From Corynespora cassiicola (Eukaryota > Ascomycota > Dothideomycetes > Pleosporales > Corynesporascaceae): DNA of 64,000 nucleotides. Shown here piece after piece: positions 22,810-34,631 of the stretch. Under the pieces are notes generated by a model. It worked only from the letters and a program-made list of their open reading frames with translations, did not search any database and had not been told where the DNA came from. The stretch's first letter is position 1. Each line of letters opens with the position of its first letter. Made by a program: the position numbers and the translations under genes. Where the stretch lies: the NCBI GenBank assembly GCA_022059125.1, contig JAEUWY010000013.1, forward strand, positions 496,001 through 560,000. Direction: 5' to 3'.

Positions 22810-23700
22810 CTAACCATGAATCTTCTCTTGATGTCTCCTAAGGTTCGACTTTCTCGGTGTACTGTACGTACAGCTGTCTACCTTGCAAGAATACTTTTTA
22901 CCCCGGTGTACGCTTTGAACATGCTCCCAGTGATTTTTACGATGGGAAAACGATTTTCCACATAAACAACAGATGTATTCTTTATGCTTTTGCTGGGCAT
23001 GCTTGCTAAAACATTATAAGTTGCAGGGTAAATAATGGGAGAAGGTTAACTCACTCAAGCTGTTTCTGCTCGACAAATTGGGCGTCGCAACGGGGGTTTT
23101 TGCAAGCAAACGGCAACCTGATCCGCTCAATGGGGCGAGAAAGATTTTGTTTTGGCTCTATCAAAACAGGTTCCTTCAATATTGTGCTTGATGGAGTTGA
23201 AACTTCTTTTGACGATGAAGCTGTTTCGTTGAAACTCCACGTAATCTGTGATTGACTTCTCAAGAAGGGAGCCGGCATTTTCGATGAGGCAGACAGTGTT
23301 ATAGGAGTAGAAGATTCGCTCATGGAGGCAGAAGCTGTAGGAAATATGCACTCTTCCAAAGGGGGTAGAGAATCCGTGGGGCCAATGCTCAAATTGCAAG
23401 CGCTCCTAGAAGAATCATTGCAACCACTCACGAAGGGGTCTGATAAAGAAGGTTCAACAATCTGTTTTTCGGTCTCAAACATGACATCTGGGACCGGATA
23501 ACTGGAATGCAAACTCGACGAGACCCCGTCCCAGGCGGGCAATGAATCGACATCCAGGGACCATTCACCTGAGCCAGAAAGTCCAAACAAGTTCTCGCCA
23601 TACGACTCAAGAGACTCGAAGAAAAAACCTAGATGATCATTGCATTCGTCAAGAATTTCACCAGCGCGAAGCCTTAGCCCCGCGCTAGGTGATTCGTTGG
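22810..23700 (-). CDS. C2H2 zinc-finger protein (three fingers), 5' end unresolved
   Basis: Likely DNA-binding regulator. Exon 23055-23700 is joined over a 49-nt intron (gtgagt...ttttag) to 22810-23005, in phase. The junction falls inside the first finger (CKNPRCDAQF...KHAQQKH). Two more fingers follow: CCLCGKSFSHRKNHWEHVQSVH and a CxxxxC...HxxxxH finger ending RRHQEKIHG at the stop. The N-terminal 170 residues are acidic/Ser-rich, as in activation regions. The open frame reaches an acceptor-like site (caattag) at 23701 with no in-frame ATG before residue VMFET (23482). An upstream exon with the start is therefore expected but not identified. Its location beside the NLR/HeLo pair does not prove a functional link. 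Confidence 0.7.
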
Positions 23701-24303
23701 CTAATTGCTAGGTAAAATTTCTCCGGTATCTGGGTATGGATTTAGCATGTGGCTACTATTGCCATAAAATTATCAAAAATCAAAGAACCTACTGGAGAAC
23801 GATGCGATATGGGTATTCGAAAAATTCGTACGGTTTTAGGGTGATGAAGAGAGATCTAGAGGGAGAAACGCGGCCTTATAAGCTTCAGCAAGTTTGAGGC
23901 TGAGTTGTATCCAGGCTGTGATTGGAAGAAATGCGGGGTCTCATTTGTAGCGTGTGTGCTCAATATGCGCGTGCATTACATCATCTCTTTGACCCTAAGC
24001 CAGCCTGCTCTTGAGACCACAGATATCGACCACTAATATTCACATAAACCCCAGCCTGATCAACCTCTGACCGGTGAAGGTCCAAATCAACTCGCCCTGC
24101 AGCCTTGTCTTCCAACAGTTCAGCTTACAGAAGCGCGACGAACATGCAGGGGGAAGCATTGGCGTGTCTTAATCCCATAATAGAAATTGAGTGTGTTGTG
24201 CAACCATAAGCGAATGCAGAATCGAAGAAGTCGATCGTGGAGACCTCTTCGAGCTAGCCCCAAACGATCCGTGAGACCACAACACAGTAGGCGTACGTAT
24301 GAT

Positions 24304-24412
24304 GAGACCACACTTTGACTAGCGAAGAGTTGATACTCTCACATTCTACCGCCTCGCGAGACCGCACTTTTACTAGCCAAGAGTTGGTGCTCTTACAATC
24401 TTGCGGTCTCGC
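24304..24412. repeat. Imperfect direct duplication of a ~54-bp unit
   Basis: Copy 1 (24304-24357) and copy 2 (24358-24412) start gagacc and end with a tctcgc/cctcgc core. They share most positions, e.g. tagcgaagagttgatactct versus tagccaagagttggtgctct. Further gagaccac copies occur nearby (around 24271 and 24413). Confidence 0.75.
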
Positions 24413-24418
24413 GAGACC
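24405..24418. repeat. Perfect 14-bp palindrome GGTCTCGCGAGACC
   Basis: Self-complementary sequence at the end of repeat copy 2. Confidence 0.9.
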
Positions 24419-24457
24419 ACAACGGATGTTCCGGAATGTGGATATCTCCGGCGAAAA

Positions 24458-24475
24458 GCGGTCTCATGAGACCGC
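24458..24475. repeat. Perfect 18-bp palindrome GCGGTCTCATGAGACCGC
   Basis: Self-complementary sequence 40 bp after the previous palindrome, with the same GGTCTC/GAGACC arms and a different centre (AT instead of GC). Confidence 0.9.
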
Positions 24476-24644
24476 AAGCTACCTTTTGAGAGACCCATAA
24501 CGAGATACATGTGTGCCCCTGAGTTTCAATAGTAATTGTATAAATGGCTCATGTCGACCGAGATACCATAATCAACACGACCCACTCCTCTATTTTGCAC
24601 GCCCCATAGGAAAGCTCAGAAGAAAACCATCACTTCTCGTGAAT

Positions 24645-24987
24645 ATGTCCAACAGCTCAGCTACCACTCCCTGCTCATCCCAGCCTTCGGACGGAAATGT
24701 AGCAAGCCATGCACATATGTCGTCTTTGAGTAAGTTATCTCATATCTATCTTTAGCATATTTATCATACATCCAACTCTATCACCTCGGAAATAAGTTTC
24801 TGCACTTGGCTCATACGCTGCAGCCAGCCATTCAATACTCCCCCAAACCCCCTGGTCCGTCCCAGCAGGTTACTACACCCGCACCGACGGCAGCGTCATC
24901 TACATCCCCGGACCCTCACACTTTTGGGATCTCGCCACGAGCCAAGGATACAACAACGGCAGCCCGAACAACGGAAACAGAAACTAG
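24645..24987 (+). CDS. Small two-exon hypothetical protein, 82 or 91 aa
   Basis: Exon 1, 24645-24729, encodes MSNSSATTPCSSQPSDGNVA... and ends in a clean gtaagt donor in phase 1. Exon 2 ends at TAG 24985-24987. Two phase-compatible acceptors exist: aaataag ending 24796 (91 aa) or gctgcag ending 24823 (82 aa). The second exon reads SHSILPQTPWSVPAGYYTRT then DGSVIYIPGPSHFWDL and a Gly/Asn tail. This is a compact Tyr/Pro/Gly composition that looks protein-like in one frame only. No signal peptide, no known domain. Unrecognised; existence is moderately supported by the splice fit. Confidence 0.45.
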
Positions 24988-26160
24988 AACCCTGGTTGAA
25001 AAACCGAGCCCGACCGTCGGATGGGGAGGAATACACCACTCTGGAAAAGAGAAGGGTAGACTCGTACACATTAGCTCATACACACTCCGCACCATCGAGC
25101 TCTTTTCTCTCCACCATGTGACTCAAGTCCATCCGCGTAAACTTCTAAACTCCCGTCCAAGACCTCATATCCACCTATTCCCATGGAGATAATTCTCTCC
25201 ACAAAGTGACCTACACCCACCTCCCCACCCCCCTCAACAGCCCAGCACGTCAAAAACATCACACACAAAACCTGATTGTTAACCATTAAAACTTCTCAAT
25301 TCCTAACACCGGGTATATTACCTCGCCGCTCCAGACGATCTCCCCTCCCCTCCCCTCTCCCAAAACCCCTTGTAAAAAAAAAGTCCAAATGCCCCCCTCT
25401 CCCCTCCCCCAACCCAATCAAAACGCCACGCAAAAAAATGCAGCATTAACCCCCCTTGAACGCCCCCACCCAGCCCACAAAGACAAGAGAAAGAAAAAAG
25501 GGAAACATGTGTGATCCAAAGTTACAGCCTAGCTCCCCTGGCATCCGCCAGTCCACGGCGGATAGATGGTGTGAAGAAACGGGAGATTCCTCACCCTTTT
25601 AACCCAAACAGACAATACAGCAAAGGAAAAGTGAGATGAGAAAGAAGAAGAAAAGCCGCCTGGCCACTCCTCGCAGTCGCAGTACGCGCATCCGCCCCTT
25701 CACCAGCACCAGTAAAAAAAATATAGATGTGCATGTATGGGAGGGTAGAGCCGACCTCTGAGCCGCACGATGCCAGTCCCAGGCTGAACCGACCAATTGT
25801 GCTCCCTCCTGAACAAGAAGCCCCGCTTTCACCCTCCAGAAAAGCGGTTAGAAGACTGTGTTTATAAATTGTGAGTTAGGAAGCTACCCCCAAAAAAGAA
25901 AAGATCCGGGAGATGGTATGTATAGAATATATGCGCTCCAAGTGCTGCCAAGAAACAAAAAGAGGAAGAGAGGGAAAAAAAGAAAATTGGGCGGTGCTGT
26001 ACTGTACTGCATGGTCTCTGAGCTGGCGACCAGGTAGTTGGTTGGGATCGTAGCTGAGCGCTAGATTTCATCATCATCTTATCTTCCTTTTTTTCTTCCC
26101 CGGGTCCGGTTTTTCTTGCTTCTTCTTCTCGTTTCACTTCTCAATGTCCACGTGCTGTCG
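24988..26160. other. Gene-free 1.2 kb, low-complexity C/A-rich
   Basis: Pyrimidine- and A-rich low-complexity sequence between the small gene and the 3' end of the F-box-like gene. No supported gene. Confidence 0.5.
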
Positions 26161-27459
26161 TCACCACCACCCAGTAAAGGCGAGAAACTGATCGACCATG
26201 TTCACCCAATCCTGCCCATTCAGCGTCCCCGCCCTCCTCTTCTCCCACAGGCCCTCTACCAGCTTCGCAAGATGGACCCTCGCCTTCTCGCCCGCCTCGG
26301 GCGTGCCATCATTCCGCTCAACCTCGACCTTGCCCCCGAGATACTTTTCGCTGAGGTCGATCCGGAAGCTCGCGTCGCCGTCGGGCGGGTGGTACTCCTC
26401 GACGGGGGCGAGGCCGGGCACGCCGGGCAGGTTGACCATCTGGCCGTTCATGTTGATGGAGCTCGCGTGGCTGGTCATGGGCTTGAAGAGGGAGCCGCGG
26501 ACGGCCACGGTGACGAGGCGCAGGGATCCGGCGCCATCGCCGAGCCGGATGATCCAGTCTTGGAACGCCTCGTACATCATTTTGAATTCTAGCTTGATGA
26601 CCCACGTGTTGTAGCTGTAGAAGATGGCAAGGGACTCGGAGCGGATGAGGCGCGAGACGGACGCGAGCGGGTGTTGCTTCTTGTTAGCAAAAGTGGAGAG
26701 GCAGTAGATTAGCGGGCACGGCGAGATGAGGTCGGGGACGTTGCGGTAGATTTCGTGGCGGAGCTCGGGAGGGAGGCTCATGAGGGTGACGGGGCTGTAG
26801 TCGTCGGCGGTGGGTACGGGGGAGAGGGCCAGGTCTTCGACCATCATCTCGTCGTCGTCGACTTCGTCGTCGTGGGGACCCGGGAGTTGCGGGCGGGTGA
26901 AGGGCGAGTCAGCGGCTTCATCGGAAGACAGACTCGAGGGCGGCGAGTCTGGCGAGGAGGGCGCAGAAGTCGAGGAGCTGTCCATGGAGGCCAGCATCCA
27001 GTCTGTCGACTCGTCCGGGAAGGGATCGGTGAGGCAGCCGTCGTCAATGTCGACATCGCTGTCGAGGCCATGGTGTTCGAGCCCCAGGCGGGCAATCTTG
27101 GTGCGCAGGTCTTGCGAAGTGGGCGTGTTGGGAGAGGGCAGCTGCGTGGCCGACCGCTTCGACGATGTCCGGACTATGGTGTGGTGGGCCATGGTACGGC
27201 CCCTATCGCCCTCCCCGTCTGCCTCAACGCCCATGACCAGGTCGCCGTCGCTCGACGCGGCGCACGCCCTCGCAGCGTCGGGGCTGCCTGCGGCGGCGGC
27301 GGAGGTACTGCTGCTGCTGGGCCCTCCGCAGAGTTCGCAGGTGGTGGTCGGCACTGTGGTGTCCAGGGCATGCAGCTTGGGCGAGTGGGCCTTCATGGGA
27401 CCGACGTCGTCCGGCGGCGTTTGGCCTGTGACCGAGTAGCGACGCTGGAGCGGAGGCAT
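26161..27459 (-). CDS. F-box-like domain protein, 432 aa
   Basis: Single exon. The N-terminal half is disordered, with Ser/Pro and a strongly acidic stretch (HDDEVDDDEMMVEDL, about residues 195-210). An F-box-like motif follows (LMSLPPELRHEIYRNVPDLI, about 228-247), then PLASVSRLIRSESLAIFYSYN, typical of the large fungal family in which an F-box-like helix precedes a compact C-terminal domain. Such proteins are thought to act as SCF adaptors or scaffold proteins, but no substrate can be predicted. An N-terminal CELCGG pair is present without a partner. The long antisense frame (26755-27579) is a shadow. Confidence 0.8.
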   Translation of the reverse strand: MPPLQRRYSVTGQTPPDDVGPMKAHSPKLHALDTTVPTTTCELCGGPSSSSTSAAAAGSPDAARACAASSDGDLVMGVEADGEGDRGRTMAHHTIVRTSSKRSATQLPSPNTPTSQDLRTKIARLGLEHHGLDSDVDIDDGCLTDPFPDESTDWMLASMDSSSTSAPSSPDSPPSSLSSDEAADSPFTRPQLPGPHDDEVDDDEMMVEDLALSPVPTADDYSPVTLMSLPPELRHEIYRNVPDLISPCPLIYCLSTFANKKQHPLASVSRLIRSESLAIFYSYNTWVIKLEFKMMYEAFQDWIIRLGDGAGSLRLVTVAVRGSLFKPMTSHASSINMNGQMVNLPGVPGLAPVEEYHPPDGDASFRIDLSEKYLGGKVEVERNDGTPEAGEKARVHLAKLVEGLWEKRRAGTLNGQDWVNMVDQFLAFTGWW

Positions 27460-28677
27460 GGCGGATGGGCGGGTGCGAGGTTGGTTGACAAAGGTCTCAG
27501 GCCACGGAGAGAGGGGATTGTCGGATTGTCGGACGGCTTGGGGGGGGGATTATTGCGGGTTTCAGCAAAATTTGCGTGATGTGCTGGCAGCCTGACACGG
27601 CGCAGAGGGAGACTTGGTAGGTCCCAGGACCCGGACGCGTAAGGACTAAGGAGGCTTGCGGGGTGCGGATTGGCGGGGGCTCCAGGCTTTATCGATTAGG
27701 CCGGGGGCGGCGGCGGAGAGAGAGAGAGAGAGAGGGAGGGAGAGAGAGGGCAGGCAAGCAGAAGGGGTCGAGGTCGGATTCGAGGGGGTGAGTGGATGGG
27801 AAGGGGGAGGAGGTGAGGGCGGCGGAAAAGCGAGGTGAAGAGAGTTTGTCGGGCGGTGTTGTCTGCGGACGACAGCGTTTCATGCGGCCAAGGGCCCTGC
27901 GCAACGAGAAATCAATAGATGGGATGGGGGCAATGTTCAGCTCGCGCGACCACGACGGCGACCATGGGCTGCACCGCCGAGCCAGGCTCAATTTAACGGC
28001 CCTGGAGAGCCCACGGCGAGCTGGTGTCCGCTCACGTCACGGCCCACGGCGCCCGCAGCCAGCCGCTGCTTCGGTGCAGTCTTCCACGCTTCTGGCGCGG
28101 GCGGGCGACGCCCTCCGCAAAAGGAGACAGGCCCAACCTCAAACACCCGCCGGTTTGACCACGGCGTCCTGCAATCGGCCAGAATGAAGCGTTGGAGTCG
28201 CATCTGGGCCAGAGACCCGTTTTGTCGATCATTACGGGACCCCTGCCTCCATCTGCGCAGGGGTCGAGGCCCCGACAAGGGGGGCGGAGGGGGCCTCCTC
28301 CGCCCAAGGGCTGCCTGCATCCAGACGGCCTTCGCAGCGTAGACGGAAAACCTTGGAAACCATTGTAGACTATCTGACGAGCTAGTCGACGTGAGACTCT
28401 GCGTACACTGAACGATTCAACAACCGCCCTCCCAGCGCCCTCCATGGCATTTCTGTTGAAGAAGCCCTCCCGCCAAATGCGCTAGCCACTCAGGATCCCC
28501 GCCGCCCATGATTGCGATTCGCCCTCTGTCTTCCGTGAGCATGCCATGTTGCATGGTGCTCAATTTCCCTCGTCACCGCCCCTCCCCCTTCTTCGTCCTC
28601 TTCGTCCTCATCTTCCCGTTGCGCCATGCGCCGGCCCCCATCGTATTCAGCCCCCCTCGCTGGCCTCTAGCGCACGC
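27460..28677. other. Gene-free 1.2 kb
   Basis: Upstream of the F-box-like gene and downstream of the acetyltransferase gene. It contains the purine tract listed next. Open frames are motif-free. Confidence 0.5.
27716..27750. repeat. GA-rich purine tract
   Basis: Nearly uninterrupted (ga)n followed by gggagggaga, about 250 bp upstream of the F-box-like start codon. A typical fungal promoter polypurine tract. Confidence 0.7.
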
Positions 28678-29602
28678 CTAGTTGGCCGCCGCCGCCTTCT
28701 CTTGGGCCACGGGCTCGCGCACCATAATGTCCAGCGACACGTTCCGCTCCGCCCGCTGCAAGTGGACCGTGCGGTGCGTCTCGAAGCCGAACTTGCGGTA
28801 AATGGGCGGATTGACCTCGTTGCTGGATTCCAGGTAGACGGGCCTACCCTCGCGGTCCGCCTGCTGCGTCACGTGCGTGATTAGCTTGCGGGCGTATCCC
28901 TTGCCACGCCCGCTGGGCTTGGTGCCCAGGTACACGAGGTACCAGCTCTCCGCGTCACGATCCCCGAGCGTCCCGTGCATCGTGTCGTGGAGGAGGGGGA
29001 GGAACTCGGTGAAGAAGCGACGCTTGCCCTCTGGAGAGAGCCTGTAATTGAGACGCCACATACCGCTACGGAGCATGGTCCAGAAATCGTCCATGTTCTG
29101 CCCCGGGGGCAGCCTGTTTTCCCAAGTCAGCCTTGTTTCTTTTTCCATCTTATTTTTGGCTCCATTCTGCAAAAAAAAAGACACACGCCTTGCAGCAACA
29201 GCAGCCACCAGCTGAGACGTACCATAGTGCCACGGCATCGTAATCATCTCCGACAGTGGTTACGAGTCCCTTCAAGATATGAGCATACGTCACATATTCG
29301 AGAATCTCGACGTGAAGATCCCACTTCTCCTGTTCGGTCCAGTGCTCACGGTCAGGCACGTCAATGAAGTAGCGAGCAACATCGTCCTCAGCAAAAGCCT
29401 CGGCCAGGCAGAGCGCCGCCTCCTTGTATTCGGCCGCCGTGACTAGGCGCACACCGTTGGTCAGGGGCGGCGTGGCGGCGCCAGGGTTCTGCTGCAGGAC
29501 TGCGAAATTGGTTGGGACCTCATTGACCTGAACGTTAACAGACTTCAAGGATGATTTCGATTCGACAAAGGAAACGGCGACGGGGGCAATGGTTTTCGCC
29601 AT
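28678..29602 (-). CDS. GNAT family N-acetyltransferase, 271 aa
   Basis: Exons 29223-29602 and 28678-29113, intron 109 nt (gtacgt...aaaacag) in phase. The C-terminal half carries the acetyl-CoA binding motif A: YLVYLGTKPSGRGKGYARKL, with the R/Q-x-x-G-x-G/A loop as GRGKGYA, followed by PVYLESSNEVNPPIYRKFGF (motif B). The first half has the fungal-type VRLVTAAEYKEAALCLAEAF that often precedes this domain. Substrate unknown. The start is the first Met of the frame, 20 residues before a Ser/Val-rich segment. Confidence 0.88.
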
Positions 29603-31372
29603 GATTGCGGTTTCGCGCTGGGTTTTCTACTAGTATTGAGGTGGGATCTGCCGCTTCTTTTGATAATAGGGACAGCCGTGTAACTAGCCAGCGTGAAGGT
29701 GGTCCGCCGGGACTGGGCTCAGGGGCCAGATGGATTCAAGATGTCACTTGAACTGGGGCACTTCAAACGGCGAATATACCTTCAGTTCAAAACAACACTA
29801 CTGCCTCGCAAATTAGTTGGATTGGAAAAACCGTTTGACAGCCGGGTCAGGCAGGCAGGCAGGCTTGGTGGCTGTTGATTGCTCTGCTAATAGTATACCT
29901 TTTTTTTCTTTTCTCTGGATACGGTGAGCGTTTACGTTTCGGCCGGTCGATTACTATCTCCCGTGTGGACTTTGGATAACTGCGATCTCGAGACGGTTTC
30001 GACTCGAGAGGGGAAGCGTAGTGAGGTAAGTGCTTGACGGATATCAACCGACATCAATAGGTGGAGGCTAGGTAAGCTGCCCTTGTAGGGGGTAAGCGTA
30101 GGTCAAGGCGAAGGAATCAGCACGGCGTCGGTAGGCTCGCAGTGTGCTCCAGATGAGGAATGGAAGAGAACAAGACTGCCTGGAAGGCGATGTGGAGGTA
30201 GATGTATGGCTGCGGGAGGGCCCGGTCCTTGCTTTTTCCCGTGGCTGCGGATCGTCACAAGACCAGTGATAGCAACCTGTACGCCGCCTTGGCCAGATTC
30301 TGTTCGGTGTACAATGAAGCAAGACGGTGAGGGATTGTTGGGCGGTACGGCTGCAGCGGAATGCGTGCGTCGTGGGGGTGGATGGATGAAGAAGATGGTT
30401 GGCGCAGAGGAAAAGCAGTGACGATGGTCTTGCACAGCTACGTATCACACTGCACGGTTCTTTGTTGGGGGGGGTGGATCAGACACGCAGAGGGTGGGCG
30501 GCAGCCTTGATATACCCTTCCGCCCTTACCCTTGCAACGGCCGCCATGCACCCGCGCACAGGTGGAGGCCATGCTAGTGTGCGCGGCGGGAACCATCTGA
30601 TACGATACGATTAGCTTGCTGTACGTACTTTGACGTCCGTCGGTCCTCCACTTCAGCTTTGCTCCCGCACCCAAGCCTGGATCCCGGCGGACACAACGTC
30701 ACTGCGACATGTCGGCTTGACGAGGCAGCCAATTGCTCGGGGGGGCTGAAGGCACGTCGCATCCATGATGACCAGCTGGCCGGCGGACGCGGCGGCGCTC
30801 GTGTCTGGAGCGTGGTATCACAGGTGGTTGGCGCGGCCTGTAGGTCAGGGAGTGTGGGGTGGACAGATCAGGCTGGTGTGCGTTCGGTTGTACATGCTTG
30901 ACGAGGTTAAGTGGCGCCTATTGAGCAGGGTCTCCCAGCACGGAACTCTTGTTTCGTCGGCCAGAACTGAGGGCGCTGACGTTTCCCGGAAAACCTCCGC
31001 CGTTTATCGAACAATTGGACCGAATACTCGTTGCTTCCTATCAGCGCTCTGTCAAGGGGCGCATCCTCTGCGGGGACCATGTTGATCCGCTGCCACGTTG
31101 TTGGTCACCAATAGACAAGATAGGGACGCGGCGGAGGTTCATGCATGTTCGATAAACCCTCTGCATTTCCATGACTAGCCTTGCGTGGGGAGGCGTGATC
31201 ACTTGATCGATAGCTGGATTAGACGGACGTATGGTATCTATGTAAAACTCGGAATCGGGCCTTGCCCCAGACCAATCGAGTCGGTTTGTGCTGCAAACCC
31301 CTCAGTGCAATCCCGATGGGAAGCGCTCGGAGGTGGGCGCCTCTGCCGCCTCAAGCGTGCTTTAGCGGCTCC
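29603..31372. other. Gene-free 1.8 kb
   Basis: Between the start of the GNAT gene (-) and the 3' end of the IDI gene (-). Several short frames on both strands have no motifs or plausible splicing. No RNA gene recognised. Confidence 0.5.
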
Positions 31373-32331
<959 letters not shown>

Positions 32332-32937
32332 GGTGGTAGTCGAAGCGGTTGGGAGGCCTGGCAATTGCAGCGTGCGTGGAGGGAATTTAGCTGAAGGGGC
32401 GGCTGGCCTAGACAAAGGGCTATCAGCATTTCGGACCCCTCAATACTGCCGATTCAAGACCCTGCAGGAGTGGCGCCCCTCCCATCACGTGCTTCGTCTC
32501 GACCTGTCACTTTCCCTCACTGGCCATCGTTCCACATATTTGTCTGCATTTTAAATCGCCCGAGACTAATTCGGGGACCGAGCCCTGAGCCAGCATTTGT
32601 CTGCATTTGAAATCACCCGACACTGTTGTTTCGTTTCACCGAGCGCATTGCAGCAGGAGCTCCGAGTCGACTCGGCCTCAAGATTCCAATTCTTGACTAG
32701 AATAGGTAAAGGTAAAATACATTTTTGTCTTCGACTTCATAATCGTCTAGAGATCATGTCTGCTCTATGCTACTGGACCTGCGCCTGCCAGGCAACGGCG
32801 AGCAGAAGGTATCAAAACATGAACTTTTCCGTGGCTGGAATATATGCAATAGATGCCACAAAGATAACCCCAAAAAAGAACCGAAAGCTGAAAAGCATAA
32901 GAACTCCGGACAACCCAATTTACAATTGGACGGACCC
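32332..32937. other. Intergenic, 606 bp
   Basis: Promoter side of the IDI gene and 3' side of the homocitrate synthase gene. A nearly repeated string (tttgtctgcattt followed by aaatc) occurs at about 32538 and 32596, possibly a small local duplication. Confidence 0.45.
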
Positions 32938-34631
32938 CTATGACACGGTGGTCGTCCTGGTCTTCTTAGCGGAGGGGACCTCGGCCTCTGCGTCGGCGGT
33001 GGCCTCCAGCTGGCGCTTCTCCTTGACGCCGTTGAGCTCCTTCTCGGCCTGCTCGAACTTCTTCTGCTCCTCCTCGGTAAGGCCCTGGAGAAGGGGCTTC
33101 TCCGTGTCGCTGTGGAGGTTACGGTGGAATGCCTTGATGATGTCATCAGTGTCCTCAATATGGATCTTGCGCACATCGGCAAGAGCCTTGATCTTGGCGG
33201 TACACTGCTTGTATTGGGCGTCGGTCATCTGGAGGTTGAGCTGCTCAGCACGCGACTTGATGGCGTTCCAGCCCGTCAGTCTGCTGGCGAAGTGGACGTA
33301 TCGCTTCATGCCGAAGTCGTTGGGGTTGAGAATCTCGTAGGTGGAGGGGTTGTTGAGGACTGCCAATGGTTAGTCAGAAGAAGCTTATGGGCGGCTAGCA
33401 GAGCACATACTGGCTTTGGCGTGGATACCGGCCTTGTGGGTGAAGGCACAGTATCCGGTGATGTAGTTGTTGAACGGAGTCTGAATCTCCACATAGTCGG
33501 CCACAAGGTCCTCGATCTCCTTGAGCTTGGTAACGTTGTACTTGCTAAGGACGTAGTCGCGGTCGGCGACAATCATCTAGAGGTTGTCAGTATTTGCATA
33601 CCAAGTCTATGGTCGAGCTCATGCGTACCCTGGCAATCAAGCCACCGAGGGGCGTAATGCCGTTCCTCTCTCCGATACCGAGGACGGAGGTGTCAATGTG
33701 CGTGGCACCAGCCTCGAGAGCGCAGAAGGCATTGGCAATGGCGCAGCCAGTGTCGTTGTGGAAATGGGTCTCAATGTCACACGAGACGACGCCCCTCAGG
33801 GTCCTGACGAGGTCGTACACCTGCCTGGGGCTGGCGCATCCGACGGTATCGGCGATACCGACACGGTTCACGCCAATCTTGTCGACGGCAGAGTAAATGG
33901 AGAGCAGGTCGACGAGGTCGCTGCGGAACGAGTCCTCGGAGGAGAAGCGGATCTCCTTGCCCTTGGACTTGACAAACTCAATGACCTCCAGGGCCGTGTT
34001 CTTGATGTAGGTCATGTCCTTGCCGTGCGAGTGCTCGCGGAGGTAGCTGGAGGTTCCGATAACGACATCGAGACCGTCAACGCCGGTCTCGACGGCAATC
34101 CTTGCGTCCTCCATGTGGCAGCGGACGTGGGTCAAGATCTTGGCCCTCTTGAGGCCCATGTTGCAGATAGCCTCGCAGTCGCGGCGGGACTGCTCGCTAG
34201 CGGCGGGGCTGGTCAACTCGATGTCTGCAAGGAAAAAAAAGAAGCGGTCAGTGTCGTGCCCGGCTAGTAGGCGCATCTGGAGGGGAAAAGCATACAGTCG
34301 ACGCCGAACTCGTCAAGAGCCTTGGCGATTTTCATCTTGGCCTCGAGGTCAAAGTAGGCGCTGCAGGCACATGTTAGCGAGCGCACAAAGGGTGTGGCGG
34401 AGGTTGGGAGAGGGCGCACTTTGCGAACTGCTCGCCCTCACGCAGCGTCGACTCAATGATCTTGAAGCGGCTGACATTGGACAGGAAGTCGCCCACGGGC
34501 TGGTAGGGGCTCTTGTGGGCGGTCTTGGTGGAGCTGATGGCCGTGTAGGAGGCGTCAGGGTGGCCGTTGGAGGTGCCATTGGCAGCGCCGTTGGCGCCGT
34601 TGGCGGGGGTTTCGTCGACGGGGGGGCACAT
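32938..34631 (-). CDS. lys20: Homocitrate synthase (alpha-aminoadipate lysine pathway)
   Basis: Condenses acetyl-CoA and 2-oxoglutarate, the first step of fungal lysine biosynthesis. Five exons: 34420-34631, 34296-34360, 33629-34224, 33411-33576, 32938-33359 (486 aa). DRE-TIM features are the start strand [16 protein letters not shown], the metal-binding [25 protein letters not shown], and the mobile-lid GIHAKA with [11 protein letters not shown]. The N-terminal 30 residues are Ala/Asn/Gly-rich and not a clear targeting signal. The C-terminus ends in a Lys/Arg-Thr tail (SAKKTRTTT), as in nuclear/cytosolic Lys20/21. Feedback by lysine is known for the family, not visible here. Confidence 0.95.

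Larger units (their letters stand above)
23701..24644. other. Intergenic 0.9 kb containing a GAGACC repeat/palindrome cluster
   Basis: No convincing gene. The unresolved first exon of the zinc-finger gene may lie near 23.7-23.9 kb. The right half holds the repeats listed separately. Confidence 0.5.

Noticed and set aside
24304..24412. CRISPR-like or satellite array
   Set aside because: Only two full diverged copies, no spacers, eukaryotic context.
26755..27579. 274-codon + strand Gly/Arg-rich frame
   Set aside because: Mirror of the Ser/Pro/acidic N-terminus of the F-box-like gene on the other strand.
33584..34267. 227-codon + strand frame
   Set aside because: Antisense to homocitrate synthase exon 3; translation is Val/Gly/Asp-rich shadow.
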